64,000 nt of DNA. It comes from CAVSJO01 sp963728445. GTDB lineage: Bacteria > Gemmatimonadota > Gemmatimonadetes > Longimicrobiales > RSA9. The stretch covers positions 62,001-126,000 of the forward strand of contig CAVSJO010000008.1 of NCBI GenBank assembly GCA_963728445.1, given 5' to 3'. Below, piece after piece: positions 9,066 through 16,776 of the stretch. Position 1 is the stretch's first letter. Each line of letters begins with the position of its first letter. The notes below the pieces were generated by a model. That model worked only from the letters and a program-made list of their open reading frames with translations, did no database searches and had not been told where the DNA came from. The translations under genes were made by a program, and so were the position numbers.

Positions 9066-10355
9066 CTAACGGCGGGTGCCGTTCGCCCGGCTGCGCGCGC
9101 GCCCGTTGCTCCTCTGCGCACGCATGGCGGCCACGCGCTCGCCGATGGGAACCTCGAACCGCTCGGCCGGGCTGGCGTCGTAGTCGAACCCGTCGAGCGT
9201 CCGACGCTCGATGCGCCGGCCGAGGGCGCTCTCGATCGCCCGAACGCCGGACTCCTCCTCGGGCGAGACGAACGTGTACGCTTCGCCCACCGCCTCGGCG
9301 CGAGCGGTGCGGCCGACCCGGTGGATGTAGTCGTCGGGCGCCGCGGGCAGATCGAAGTTCACCACGTGGTCGAGGGCCTCGACGTCGATTCCGCGGGCCA
9401 CGATGTCCGTCGCGGCGAGTACGCGGAAGCGGCCGCTGCGAAAGCCCTCGAGGGCCTTCGTGCGCTGCGACTGGCTGCGGTTGCCGTGGATCCGTGCGAC
9501 CGAGACGCCGAGCTTCTCCAGCTTCTGCGCCAGGCGGTTGGCCCTGTGCTTCGTGCGGCAGAACGCGATCACGTTGCCGACCTCGTCGCGCTGGATCAGC
9601 TCGAACAGCAGCGCCACCTTGAGGCTCGCGGGAACGGGGAACAGCGCCTGGGAAATGCCCTTCGCGGGGGCCGCCTTCTTCTGCACCTGCACGGTGGCCG
9701 GCTGGTGGAGCATCTCCCTGGCCAGGTCGGCGATCTGACGGGGCATCGTCGCCGAGAAGAAGAGCGTCTGGCGCCGCCCGTTCGGCAGGTGCCGCAGCAC
9801 ACGGCGGATGTCGGGCAGGAAGCCCATGTCCAGCATGCGGTCGGCCTCGTCCAGGACCAGCACCTCGAGGGACGCGAGGCGAGCGTAGTCATACTGGAAA
9901 TGGTCCAGCAGGCGACCCGGCGTCGCGACCACGATGTCCACGCCGCTCCGGAACGCCTGCTCCTGCGGCTTCATGCCGACGCCGCCGTAGACGGCCGCTC
10001 CCCGGATCCCGGTCCCAGGGGCCAGCTCGTCCAGGTGCGCCACGATCTGCGCCGCAAGCTCACGGGTGGGAGTCAGGATCAGCGCGCGCGTACCCCGCCC
10101 GCGCCCCGTCTGCAGACGCTGCAGGATCGGCAGCAGGAACGCCGCCGTCTTGCCGCTGCCGGTCATCGCGGAGGCGAGTACGTCGCGGCCGTCCAGCGCG
10201 AGCGGGATCGCCTGCTCCTGAACCGGCGTCGGCCGCGTGAACCCCATGGCGTCGATGGAGCGGAGCAGCGTGTCGTTCAACCCGAGCCCTGCAAAGCCGG
10301 GCTCGGTGGATGCGCCGGCGCCCGCGGGCGCCGGAGTCGTATTCGAATTCCTCAT
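9066..10355 (-). CDS. rhlE: DEAD-box RNA helicase, RhlE type
   Basis: 429-aa ATP-dependent RNA helicase. All core motifs are present: Q motif (GFTRPTPVQEQAI), Walker A AMTGSGKT (~63-70), PTREL, GG, TPGR, DEAD (~169-172), SAT (~201-203), ATDIVARGID and HRVGRTARAE. The C-terminus is a short basic tail rich in Arg, Ser and Asn. RhlE-type helicases remodel rRNA and mRNA structures, often in the cold. A strong hairpin followed by a U-run lies 51-79 bases upstream of the start, which may be an attenuator or the terminator of the upstream permease remnant. Confidence 0.92.
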   Translation of the reverse strand: MRNSNTTPAPAGAGASTEPGFAGLGLNDTLLRSIDAMGFTRPTPVQEQAIPLALDGRDVLASAMTGSGKTAAFLLPILQRLQTGRGRGTRALILTPTRELAAQIVAHLDELAPGTGIRGAAVYGGVGMKPQEQAFRSGVDIVVATPGRLLDHFQYDYARLASLEVLVLDEADRMLDMGFLPDIRRVLRHLPNGRRQTLFFSATMPRQIADLAREMLHQPATVQVQKKAAPAKGISQALFPVPASLKVALLFELIQRDEVGNVIAFCRTKHRANRLAQKLEKLGVSVARIHGNRSQSQRTKALEGFRSGRFRVLAATDIVARGIDVEALDHVVNFDLPAAPDDYIHRVGRTARAEAVGEAYTFVSPEEESGVRAIESALGRRIERRTLDGFDYDASPAERFEVPIGERVAAMRAQRSNGRARSRANGTRR

Positions 10356-10405
10356 TCAGTCTCTCTTCACGGGCGAATTCCGGCAGAACGCCGGTCGAGG
10401 GCACG

Positions 10406-10434
10406 AAAAAAGGACCCGGGCCGAACCCGAGTCC
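10406..10434 (-). terminator. intrinsic terminator or rhlE leader attenuator
   Basis: On the minus strand a 9-bp stem (GGACTCGGG / CCCGGGTCC, one T-G pair) with a TTCGG loop is followed directly by six T residues. This is the only hairpin with a clear U-tract that I found in the window. It sits between the permease fragment and rhlE, so it either ends the fragment's transcript or acts in the 5' leader of the helicase. Confidence 0.7.
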
Positions 10435-10504
10435 CTCTGTCGCGTCTCGGTGCCAGCGGAAGCGCCGGCGGTCAAGCTCGTTCAATCTAGCGGAACAAGA
10501 GCAA

Positions 10505-10900
10505 TCACGCCATCGCGCCGGGGGAATCGCGGGGCGGAGTCGCATGACGAGCGGCCCGTTCAGCGCCGAGAACCGGAGGGGAGGAGGCGCAGCAATGCCC
10601 TCCGCTCATCGACCCCGCGACCCAGTTGTAGGCGCCGCCGGAGCGGGGGTAGCTCGACCCCAGTTCCGCGTAGGCCAGTGCAGTCAACGTCGCCACCATC
10701 GCGTTCAGCGCGAACGCCAGGAGCAGCGCCGGGCCGGCAAGCCCGGCGGCGAACCCGGTGAGGGCGAAAACGCCCGCCCCGATCATGGCGCCGATCCCGA
10801 TGAACGTGACGCTGAACAGCCCCAGGTCCCGGGACAGCTCGCCATCCCGGGCCGACGCGTCGTCGGGTCCGGCGGTCGGACCCGTGACCGGCTCGCTCAC
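10505..10900 (-). pseudogene. amino-acid/APC permease, N-terminal remnant
   Basis: A GTG at 10900 opens a frame reading VSEPVTGPTAGPDDASARDG, then LGLFSVTFIGIGAMIGAGVF and further helices to YAELGSSYPRSGGAYNWVAG, the unmistakable start of an APC-superfamily amino-acid permease. Homology stops after ~98 residues (about 10605), where the frame continues into unrelated sequence and ends at 10505. Normal members have 450 or more residues, so at least three quarters are missing. The fragment abuts the arsenic island and may mark a deletion or insertion junction. Confidence 0.75.
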
Positions 10901-11140
10901 CCGGCGGCGCGGCGGGGGACGCGGCGCGGTCGCAGCTCGGCTCGGGGTCTGGCGCGGCGCGGTTGCATGGGTTCGGTCGCTGGATGCGTGAGGTGCGTGG
11001 GAGGGATCGGTACCAAGATGAGCACCGTCGGCCACGGGTGGCAAGCACGACCGTGCTGGTGCACGAGCCGCTGTGGGGACAAGCACCCGACCAGAAGCAG
11101 GCATTCCCCGACTGACCCCGGCCGAAACGGAGGCAATCTT

Positions 11141-11160
11141 CCAATCGACTCTTCGATTGG
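11141..11160. promoter_or_regulatory. arsR1 operator (perfect inverted repeat)
   Basis: CCAATCGA CTCT TCGATTGG is a perfect 8-bp inverted repeat with a 4-bp spacer, ending 8 bases before the arsR1 GTG and touching its GGAGG ribosome site. A weak promoter (CTGACC, 16 bp, CAATCT) would lie just upstream. Its position fits autorepression by the first ArsR. Its core (ATCGA...TCGAT) differs from the operators of the second ArsR near 16.2 and 16.55 kb. Confidence 0.65.
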
Positions 11161-11167
11161 AGGCGAC

Positions 11168-11572
11168 GTGGACGGACTGGCGGACATCTTCAAGGCACTG
11201 TCGAACGAGACCCGGCTGCGGATCATGGGGCTGATCTTCCGGCACGGGCCGCTGTGCGTCTGCGAGGTGGAGCAGATCCTGGGGGTCACGCAGCCGAAGG
11301 CGTCGCGGCACCTGCGCTACCTGCGGGACGCGGGCGTGCTGCAAGATGAGCGGGACGGGCTGCTGGTGAACTACGGGCTGCCGCGGAACCCGGACGGCGA
11401 CCTCTCGGCGATCCTGGTGCTGCTCCGAGTGCTCCTGGCGAGCCGGCCGCTCCGCGATGTTGCACCGCTCCTGGTGGAGATCCGAGAGGCCCGTGCGGAG
11501 GGGCGGTCCGCGGAGGACGCGGTGCGGTGCAGCGGGTGGGTGAGCGAGACCACCGCGGCAGCGGGCGTGTGA
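11168..11572 (+). CDS. arsR: ArsR-family metalloregulator (arsR1)
   Basis: 134-aa winged-helix repressor. The GTG at 11168 follows GGAGG by 4 bases and gives VDGLADIFKALSNETRLRIM, the canonical ArsR start. The helix-turn-helix is around residues 34-53 (VEQILGVTQPKASRHLRYLR), preceded by C30-V-C32 that could bind As(III), and the wing is DERDGLLVNYGL. The C-terminal ~60 residues are longer than in minimal ArsR proteins. It heads a + strand operon with a permease and a thioredoxin-like protein and is preceded by its own inverted-repeat operator. Confidence 0.85.
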   Translation: MDGLADIFKALSNETRLRIMGLIFRHGPLCVCEVEQILGVTQPKASRHLRYLRDAGVLQDERDGLLVNYGLPRNPDGDLSAILVLLRVLLASRPLRDVAPLLVEIREARAEGRSAEDAVRCSGWVSETTAAAGV

Positions 11573-11586
11573 GGAGAGGAGACGAA

Positions 11587-13020
11587 ATGATTCGCACGCG
11601 CAATGCGGTGGCGGAGCGGGAGGCGGTGGAGGGCGCGCAGGCCCAGCTGCGCGCGCCCGTGGGCCGCCGCCTCGTCGGCTGGTGGGCGCGGAGGCGCGCG
11701 GAGCCGGGCGCCACGGAGTGGCAGTCGGAGTGGAAGCCGCTGGCGTGGATCGCCGGCGTCTTCATCATCTTCTACTACCTCCCGGTCCGCAATGCCCGCT
11801 TCGACGGTGCGGTCACCGAGGCGCTGGCGCTGACGAAGTGGTATGCGCAGGAGCACGTGCTGCTCTGCCTGGTGCCGGCGTTCTTCATCGCCGGGGCGAT
11901 CTCGGTGTTCCTGAGCCAGCAGGCGGTGCTGAAATACCTGGGCCCGCGTGCGTCGAAGCCGGTGGCGTACGGTGTGGCCTCGGTGTCCGGGACGCTGCTC
12001 GCGGTCTGCTCGTGCACCGTCCTTCCCCTTTTCGGCGGGATCTACGCCAACGGTGCGGGGCTGGGCCCCGCGTCCGCGTTCCTCTACTCGGGCCCGGCCA
12101 TCAACGTGCTGGCCATCGTGCTGACTGCGAACGTGCTGGGGGTCGAGATCGGGATCGCGCGGGCGGTGGGCGCGGTCGTCTTCGCCCTGCTGATCGGTTT
12201 CTTCATGCACCTGATCTTCCGGCGCTCGGAGATCGAGCGCTCGGGGCAGTGGCTGGTGGGGGCCGAAGACGACGACGCCGGCGAAGGCCGCCCCCTCTGG
12301 CAGACCGCGGCCTTCTTCGGCGCGATGGTGGCCGTGCTCGTCTTCGCCAACTGGGGTGCGCCGGACACGACCGATGGCCTCTGGTACGCCGTCTATGCGG
12401 CCAAATGGAAGCTCACGGCCGCCTCCGCCCTGCTCCTGGCGTACGCGCTGGTCCGCTGGATCGGCATGAGCGCCGTCGAGGTGGGAGCGACGGTCGTCGT
12501 CACCGCCCTGCTCGCGCTCCACTTCCCCCACGAGCCGCTCATTCCGTTCGCGGCCGCCACGCTGGGGCTGTCGCTCATCGCAAGCACGAGCGGCGGGGAG
12601 GCGGGGGAATGGTTCAACGCGTCGTGGGGGTTCGCCAAGCAGATCTTCCCGCTCCTGTTCATCGGGATCCTGGCCGCCGGGCTGCTCCTGGGCCGGCCCG
12701 GGCATGAAGGGCTGATCCCGTCCACCTGGGTGGCGGAGTCGGTGGGAGGCAACTCACTCGGCGCCAACCTCTTCGCATCGGTAGCGGGGGCGTTCATGTA
12801 CTTCGCCACCCTGACAGAGGTGCCGATCCTCCAGGGGCTCAGGGGCGCGGGGATGGGCGACGGGCCGGCGCTTACCCTGCTCCTGGCCGGGCCGGCGCTG
12901 TCGCTCCCGAGCATCCTGGTGATCCGGAGCTTCATCGGCACCAGGAAGACGCTGGCGTTCGTGGCGCTGGTGGTGGTCATGGCCACCACGGCCGGGATGA
13001 TCTACGGCGCGATCGTCTGA
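11587..13020 (+). CDS. arsP: ArsP/DUF318-type permease
   Basis: 477-aa polytopic membrane permease of the family that includes ArsP, an exporter of trivalent organoarsenicals. ATG at 11587 follows GAGGAG and lies 14 bases after arsR1. The family stretch LLAVCSCTVLPLFGGIYANG carries the C-S-C pair (C141, C143), followed by GPASAFLYSGPAINVLAIVL. About ten hydrophobic helices are visible, with a ~45-residue basic N-terminal cytoplasmic extension. The start lies in an operon with ArsR and a CPKC thioredoxin, a pairing commonly seen for these permeases. With arsM nearby, methylarsenite export is plausible, but substrate is not proven. Confidence 0.75.
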   Translation: MIRTRNAVAEREAVEGAQAQLRAPVGRRLVGWWARRRAEPGATEWQSEWKPLAWIAGVFIIFYYLPVRNARFDGAVTEALALTKWYAQEHVLLCLVPAFFIAGAISVFLSQQAVLKYLGPRASKPVAYGVASVSGTLLAVCSCTVLPLFGGIYANGAGLGPASAFLYSGPAINVLAIVLTANVLGVEIGIARAVGAVVFALLIGFFMHLIFRRSEIERSGQWLVGAEDDDAGEGRPLWQTAAFFGAMVAVLVFANWGAPDTTDGLWYAVYAAKWKLTAASALLLAYALVRWIGMSAVEVGATVVVTALLALHFPHEPLIPFAAATLGLSLIASTSGGEAGEWFNASWGFAKQIFPLLFIGILAAGLLLGRPGHEGLIPSTWVAESVGGNSLGANLFASVAGAFMYFATLTEVPILQGLRGAGMGDGPALTLLLAGPALSLPSILVIRSFIGTRKTLAFVALVVVMATTAGMIYGAIV

Positions 13021-13065
13021 GGCGGCGCAACGGACTGGACAACACGAGAACTCGCAAGGAGAAGA

Positions 13066-13320
13066 ATGATGAAGGTGCAGATCCTCGGAACGGGGTGCCC
13101 CAAGTGCAAGGCGCTCACTGCCAACGCGGAGAAAGCCATCTCGGAAATGGGCCTCACCGCAGAGATAGAGAAGGTGGAGAAGATCAAGGACATCGCCCGG
13201 ATGGGCGTGGCCATGACGCCGGCGCTCGCGGTGGACGGCGACGTCAGGTCCTCGGGGCACCTGCTGTCGGTCGAGCAGGTGAAGCGGCTGCTGGCTGCGA
13301 AGGGTGCAACGGCATCGTAG
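13066..13320 (+). CDS. small thioredoxin-like redox protein
   Basis: 84-aa thioredoxin/glutaredoxin-fold protein with the active site C11-P-K-C14 near the N-terminus (ILGTGCPKCKALTANA) and the cis-proline loop MGVAMTPALAVDG. Two in-frame ATGs follow AAGGAG; the first is used here. Such small proteins usually sit next to ArsP-type permeases, as here (45-bp gap), and are thought to pass or reduce thiol-bound metalloid. Last gene of the + strand ars operon. Confidence 0.83.
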   Translation: MMKVQILGTGCPKCKALTANAEKAISEMGLTAEIEKVEKIKDIARMGVAMTPALAVDGDVRSSGHLLSVEQVKRLLAAKGATAS

Positions 13321-13342
13321 AACTGGGCGTGCGACCGGATCA

Positions 13343-13375
13343 CCCGGCAGCGGCGTGGTCAGTCCCCCTGCCGGG
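13343..13375. terminator. hairpin between convergent ars operons
   Basis: CCCGGCAG and CTGCCGGG form a perfect 8-bp stem with a 17-base loop in the 64-bp gap between the convergent thioredoxin and acr3 genes. No U-tract is present on either side, so this is a possible two-way terminator only. Confidence 0.35.
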
Positions 13376-13384
13376 ACACGGCGC

Positions 13385-14502
13385 TCAGGACGCCGAGCGC
13401 ACCCCCGAGGGCACTGCACAGTTCGACACGTCGTCCATCTCCGCCTCCGACGCGGGGAAGTACTTCCGCTTCCACCACAGCGCCACGTTCACGAGCGCAA
13501 TGAGGACCGGCACCTCCACGAGCGGACCGATGACCGCCGCGAACGCGGCCCCGTGCGCGATCCCGAACGTTCCCACAGCGACCGCGATGGCCAGCTCGAA
13601 GTTGTTCGAGGCCGCGGTGAATGACAGTGTGGCCGTCTGCGCGTACGTCGCCCCCACGGCCCGGCTCATGAAGAAGGTGATGGCGAACATGACCAGGAAG
13701 TAGATCAGGAGCGGGATCGCCACCAGCACCACCTGCACGGCTGCCCCACGATCGCCTTGCCCTGGATCGAGAACATGACCACGATCGTGAACAGCAGCGC
13801 GATCAGCGTGATCGGGCTGATCTTCGGGATGAACCGCTCGTGGTACCACCTCTTCCCCTTCGCCCTCACCAGTACGTAACGCGTCAGCATGCCGGCCAGG
13901 AACGGGATCCCGAGGTAGATGGACACGCTCTCGGCGATCTGCCCGATGGTGATGGCCACCACCGTCCCCTCCAGCCCGAGCCACTGCGGCACGACCGTGA
14001 TGAAGACCCATGCGTAGACGGAGTAGAACAGGACCTGGAAGATCGAGTTGAAGGCGACCAGGCCGGCGGCGTACTCGTTGTCGCCCTCTGCGAGCTCGTT
14101 CCAGACGATCACCATGGCGATGCACCGGGCGAGGCCGATGAGGATCAGCCCCACCATGAGCTCCGGGTGCCCTCGGAGGAACAGGATGGCGAGCCCGAAC
14201 ATGAGCAGCGGCCCGATCACCCAGTTCTGGACCAGCGACAGCCCGAGGATCTTCCAGTCCCGGAAGACATCGCCCAGCTCCTCGTAACGCACCTTCGCCA
14301 GGGGCGGGTACATCATGAGGATCAGCCCGATGGCGATGGGGATCGACGTCGTCCCCACGTGCGTCGCCTCGTTGATCGCCGTGATCGGCTCCGGCCACAG
14401 GTATCCGAGCCCGATGCCCACGGCCATGGCCGCGAAGATCCACAGCGTCAGGTGCCGGTCCAGGAACGACATCCGCCGCCCCACGCTCTGCTGCTCCGTC
14501 AT
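13385..14502 (-). CDS. acr3: arsenite efflux transporter Acr3, one frameshift
   Basis: Arsenite/H+ antiporter of the ACR3 (BASS) family, ~370 aa with about ten helices. It starts MTEQQSVGRRMSFLDRHLTL and carries the conserved LARCIAMVIVWNELA with the essential Cys at ~127. Reading breaks near 13745: the first frame gives FSIQGKAIVG, and the family continuation AVQVVLVAIPLLIYFLVMFA reads in another frame to 13385. Adding one G to the 4-base C/G run at 13744-13747 restores the whole protein, so a sequencing error is likely. Last gene of the minus-strand ars operon, 49 bp after the phosphoesterase. Confidence 0.85.
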
Positions 14503-14551
14503 CTCGTTTGCTCCGCTGCTCGAGCTATTCCCTCACTCGCCGAGCACCCCG

Positions 14552-15325
14552 TCAGCCGGCGTCCGCGGCGTGCGTCCTCGGCATCCCGCCGGTCTCCAGG
14601 TACTCCGCAAACTCGTCCGGCAGCTCGCTCTCCCGGATCGCCGACATCGCCCGGTCCAGGTCGTACTCGACCCGGACGAAGTCGACCGCCACGTGCTCGG
14701 CGTCCATCTCGACCACCACGTACCCGGCGCGCCAGTCGCCGTCCTTCGGCCGACCCACGGAGCCCGTGTTCACGAAGTGGATCCCTTCGATGCTCCGGTG
14801 CCACGGCTTGTGCGTGTGGCCGAACGCCACCACGTCGCCCCACTTCGCGCCCAGCTGCTCCGCCATCTGGAGGCAGAACCTGTCCGACCGGTCCTCCGTC
14901 CAATAGACGGTGTTGAGGACCGGGTTGCCGTGGACGAGGATCAGCCGCGGCCCCCCGGTGTGGCCGCCCAGCGGCCGGACGTCGATCCGGAAGGGCAGGC
15001 TCCCCAGCCACCACTTCGTCTCCGGCGATGCGTTGGCCCTCGTCCACTCGTAGCTGAGGTGGCTCAGCTCCTCCTGCCGCGGGTCCTCGTACTTGCAGCC
15101 GCAGTGCCTGTAGTCCGTGGCCGTGGTCGAGTCGTAGTTCCCCGCGACGCCGGTGATCGCCCGCTCCCGGAGCACCGCCACCACCTCGTCCGGCCAGGGC
15201 GCGTACCCTACCAGGTCGCCCAGGTGGTAGATGCCCCCGAGGCCGCTCCGGCCATCGATGTCCGCCAGCACCGCCGCCAGCGCCGGCAGGTTCCCGTGGA
15301 TGTCGCTGATCAACGCATACGTCAT
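14552..15325 (-). CDS. metallophosphoesterase coupled to arsM
   Basis: 257-aa calcineurin-like phosphoesterase (MJ0936/YfcE type). Metal motifs seen: ISDIHGN (D-x-H), HLGDLVGY (GD), GNYDS (GNxD, here GNYD), LVHGNP (H) and AFGHTHKP (GHxH). ATG overlaps the arsM stop by four bases (ATGA) behind a GGAGG site, so its synthesis is coupled to arsM. In this family the substrates are phosphodiesters or phosphoproteins. A defined arsenic role is not established to my knowledge; coupling suggests one, for example acting on an arsenylated or phosphorylated by-product. Confidence 0.8.
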   Translation of the reverse strand: MTYALISDIHGNLPALAAVLADIDGRSGLGGIYHLGDLVGYAPWPDEVVAVLRERAITGVAGNYDSTTATDYRHCGCKYEDPRQEELSHLSYEWTRANASPETKWWLGSLPFRIDVRPLGGHTGGPRLILVHGNPVLNTVYWTEDRSDRFCLQMAEQLGAKWGDVVAFGHTHKPWHRSIEGIHFVNTGSVGRPKDGDWRAGYVVVEMDAEHVAVDFVRVEYDLDRAMSAIRESELPDEFAEYLETGGMPRTHAADAG

Positions 15326-16155
15326 GTCAGACCTCCAGCCGGTTTCCGCGCCCGCACGAACGCCGACATGAACCGCCCCTCGATCGCCTCCCGGAACGCA
15401 TCCACGTCCAGACCCGCTTCCTCCAGGAACGACCGGGCGTCCTCCGGCTCGTAGATACGCGTCGGCTCCAGGCTCGGCTCCTCGAACCCCACCTCCCGCA
15501 GCAGCGCCTCGAACTCCTTTTCCTCCAAAGCCCCCGCCACGCACCCCACCCACAGTTCCATGCTCCGACGCACCTCCGCGGGTACCTCGCCCCGCACGAC
15601 GACGTCGGACACCGCGAACCGCCCGCCCGGCTTCAACACCCGGTGCGCCTCCCGCAGCACCTGCGCCTTGTCCGCCGACAGGTTGATCACGCAGTTACTG
15701 ATGATCACGTCGACGCTCGCGTCCGGCAGCGGGATGCTCTCGATGTCTCCCTTCAGGAACTCCACGTTCTCGGCACCGGCCGCCGCCGCGTTCCGCCGCG
15801 CCAGCTCCAGCATCTCGTCCGTCATGTCCAGCCCGTACGCCTTCCCCGTAGCACCCACCCGCTTCGCGCTCAGCAGCACGTCGATCCCGCCCCCGCTCCC
15901 CAGGTCCAGCACCACCTCGCCTTCCTTCAGCTCCGCCAGCGCCGTCGGGTTCCCGCATCCCAACGACGCCAGCACCGCCGCCTCCGGCAGCGAGCTCGCC
16001 GTCACCGCGTCGTAGAGGTCCCGCGTGATCGGGTCCGTACCATCCGGACCGCAGCACGACGACGTTCCGCAGCACGTCCCCTTCGACCCCGCAGCCGCCC
16101 GCACGGCGGCCTCCCCGTACTTCAGCCTGACCACCGCCTTCATGTCCGTTCTCAT
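15322..16155 (-). CDS. arsM: arsenite S-adenosylmethionine methyltransferase ArsM
   Basis: 277-aa SAM-dependent enzyme that methylates As(III). The start ATG follows GGAGG and lies just below an ArsR-type operator. The N-terminus has cysteine pairs (28-29 and 34-35), then the As-binding cysteines of the family: C67 in LASLGCGNP, C155 in ISNCVINL and C205 in WVGCVAGAL. The SAM motif is VLDLGSGGGIDVLLSA (~82-97). The C-terminal domain is the ArsM-specific EPTRIYEPEDA...FMSAFVRARKP. The stop overlaps the phosphoesterase start. Confidence 0.92.
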   Translation of the reverse strand: MRTDMKAVVRLKYGEAAVRAAAGSKGTCCGTSSCCGPDGTDPITRDLYDAVTASSLPEAAVLASLGCGNPTALAELKEGEVVLDLGSGGGIDVLLSAKRVGATGKAYGLDMTDEMLELARRNAAAAGAENVEFLKGDIESIPLPDASVDVIISNCVINLSADKAQVLREAHRVLKPGGRFAVSDVVVRGEVPAEVRRSMELWVGCVAGALEEKEFEALLREVGFEEPSLEPTRIYEPEDARSFLEEAGLDVDAFREAIEGRFMSAFVRARKPAGGLT

Positions 16156-16162
16156 TCGCGAC

Positions 16163-16196
16163 CTCCGTATCAATTTCGATTGATGTTTACGGTCAA
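16163..16196 (-). promoter_or_regulatory. arsM operon promoter with ArsR operator
   Basis: On the minus strand: -35 TTGACC, a 17-bp spacer, -10 TTGATA, then GGAGG and the arsM ATG. The 16-base operator ATCAATCGAAATTGAT (16170-16185 on the + strand) has perfect ATCAAT/ATTGAT arms and covers the end of the spacer and most of the -10. The arm pattern ATCAA-N6-TTGAT is shared with the site in front of arsR2, so both units are probably repressed by ArsR2. Confidence 0.7.
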
Positions 16197-16207
16197 AAAA
16201 ACATGCG

Positions 16208-16537
16208 TCACCCGCAACAGCCCCCGCTCCGCACCACCGGCAGCCATCCCGCCTCCGGCTTCACCTCGCCCAGGAACGACCGCATCTCCTCCAGCGCCTC
16301 CGGCACCAGCGAGTAGTAGACCCAGCGGCCGTCCCGCCGGTCCGAGACCACGCCGGCGTCCTTCAGCTTCTTCAGGTGGAACGACAGCCGAGACTGGGCC
16401 GCGTCCAGCTCGTCCTGGAGCTCACAGACGCAGCGCTCGCCGCCGGCGAGGCGCCGGACGATCTCGAAACGCGTCTCCTCGGCCACCGCCTGGAAGCGCT
16501 GGAGCAGGGTCGGGTCGAGCAGGGTGTCGTGTGCCAT
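16208..16537 (-). CDS. arsR: ArsR-family repressor (arsR2)
   Basis: 109-aa ArsR protein. MAHDTLLDPTLLQRFQAVAEETRFEIV matches the first helices; the As(III) site is C36-V-C38 in GERCVCELQ, followed by the recognition helix (AAQSRLSFHLKKLKDAG) and wing (DRRDGRWVYYSL). The tail ends GGCCG with a second vicinal cysteine pair. A longer frame exists upstream, but TATACT lies 7 bases before this ATG with no ribosome site, so the mRNA is probably leaderless. It heads the arsM-phosphoesterase-acr3 group. Confidence 0.87.
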   Translation of the reverse strand: MAHDTLLDPTLLQRFQAVAEETRFEIVRRLAGGERCVCELQDELDAAQSRLSFHLKKLKDAGVVSDRRDGRWVYYSLVPEALEEMRSFLGEVKPEAGWLPVVRSGGCCG

Positions 16538-16543
16538 GAGAAG

Positions 16544-16573
16544 AGTATACATCAACCTGTATTGATACGTCAA
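16544..16573 (-). promoter_or_regulatory. arsR2 promoter with operator in the spacer, leaderless
   Basis: Minus strand: -35 TTGACG, an 18-bp spacer and -10 TATACT, then CTTCTC and the ATG. The spacer contains ATCAATACAGGTTGAT, the same ATCAA-N6-TTGAT arms as the arsM site. Transcription would begin at or within a base or two of the ATG, which explains the lack of a Shine-Dalgarno sequence. Confidence 0.72.
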
Positions 16574-16776
16574 GGGGGTAGCGCAGCGGGAGGCGCAATG
16601 TAGCGGACGCTCGGCCATCGCCATCGCCGGGCGCCCGACCGTGCACATCGGTCGCGCCACGCCGGTGGCGGGCGCGCCGGACGGCATCACCGACCGCGAT
16701 CCTGTTCATCCGACGGGATCTCGCGCATATTCGAGGCGCTTTCCACTCCGCACATGCCCGTGCCCCGGACCACCTC

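Noticed and set aside
10505..10900. Functional small permease
   Set aside because: Only the first helices of an APC transporter remain, too few for transport.
13385..14502. acr3 as a dead gene
   Set aside because: Both halves are fully conserved and a single base in a C/G run restores the frame.
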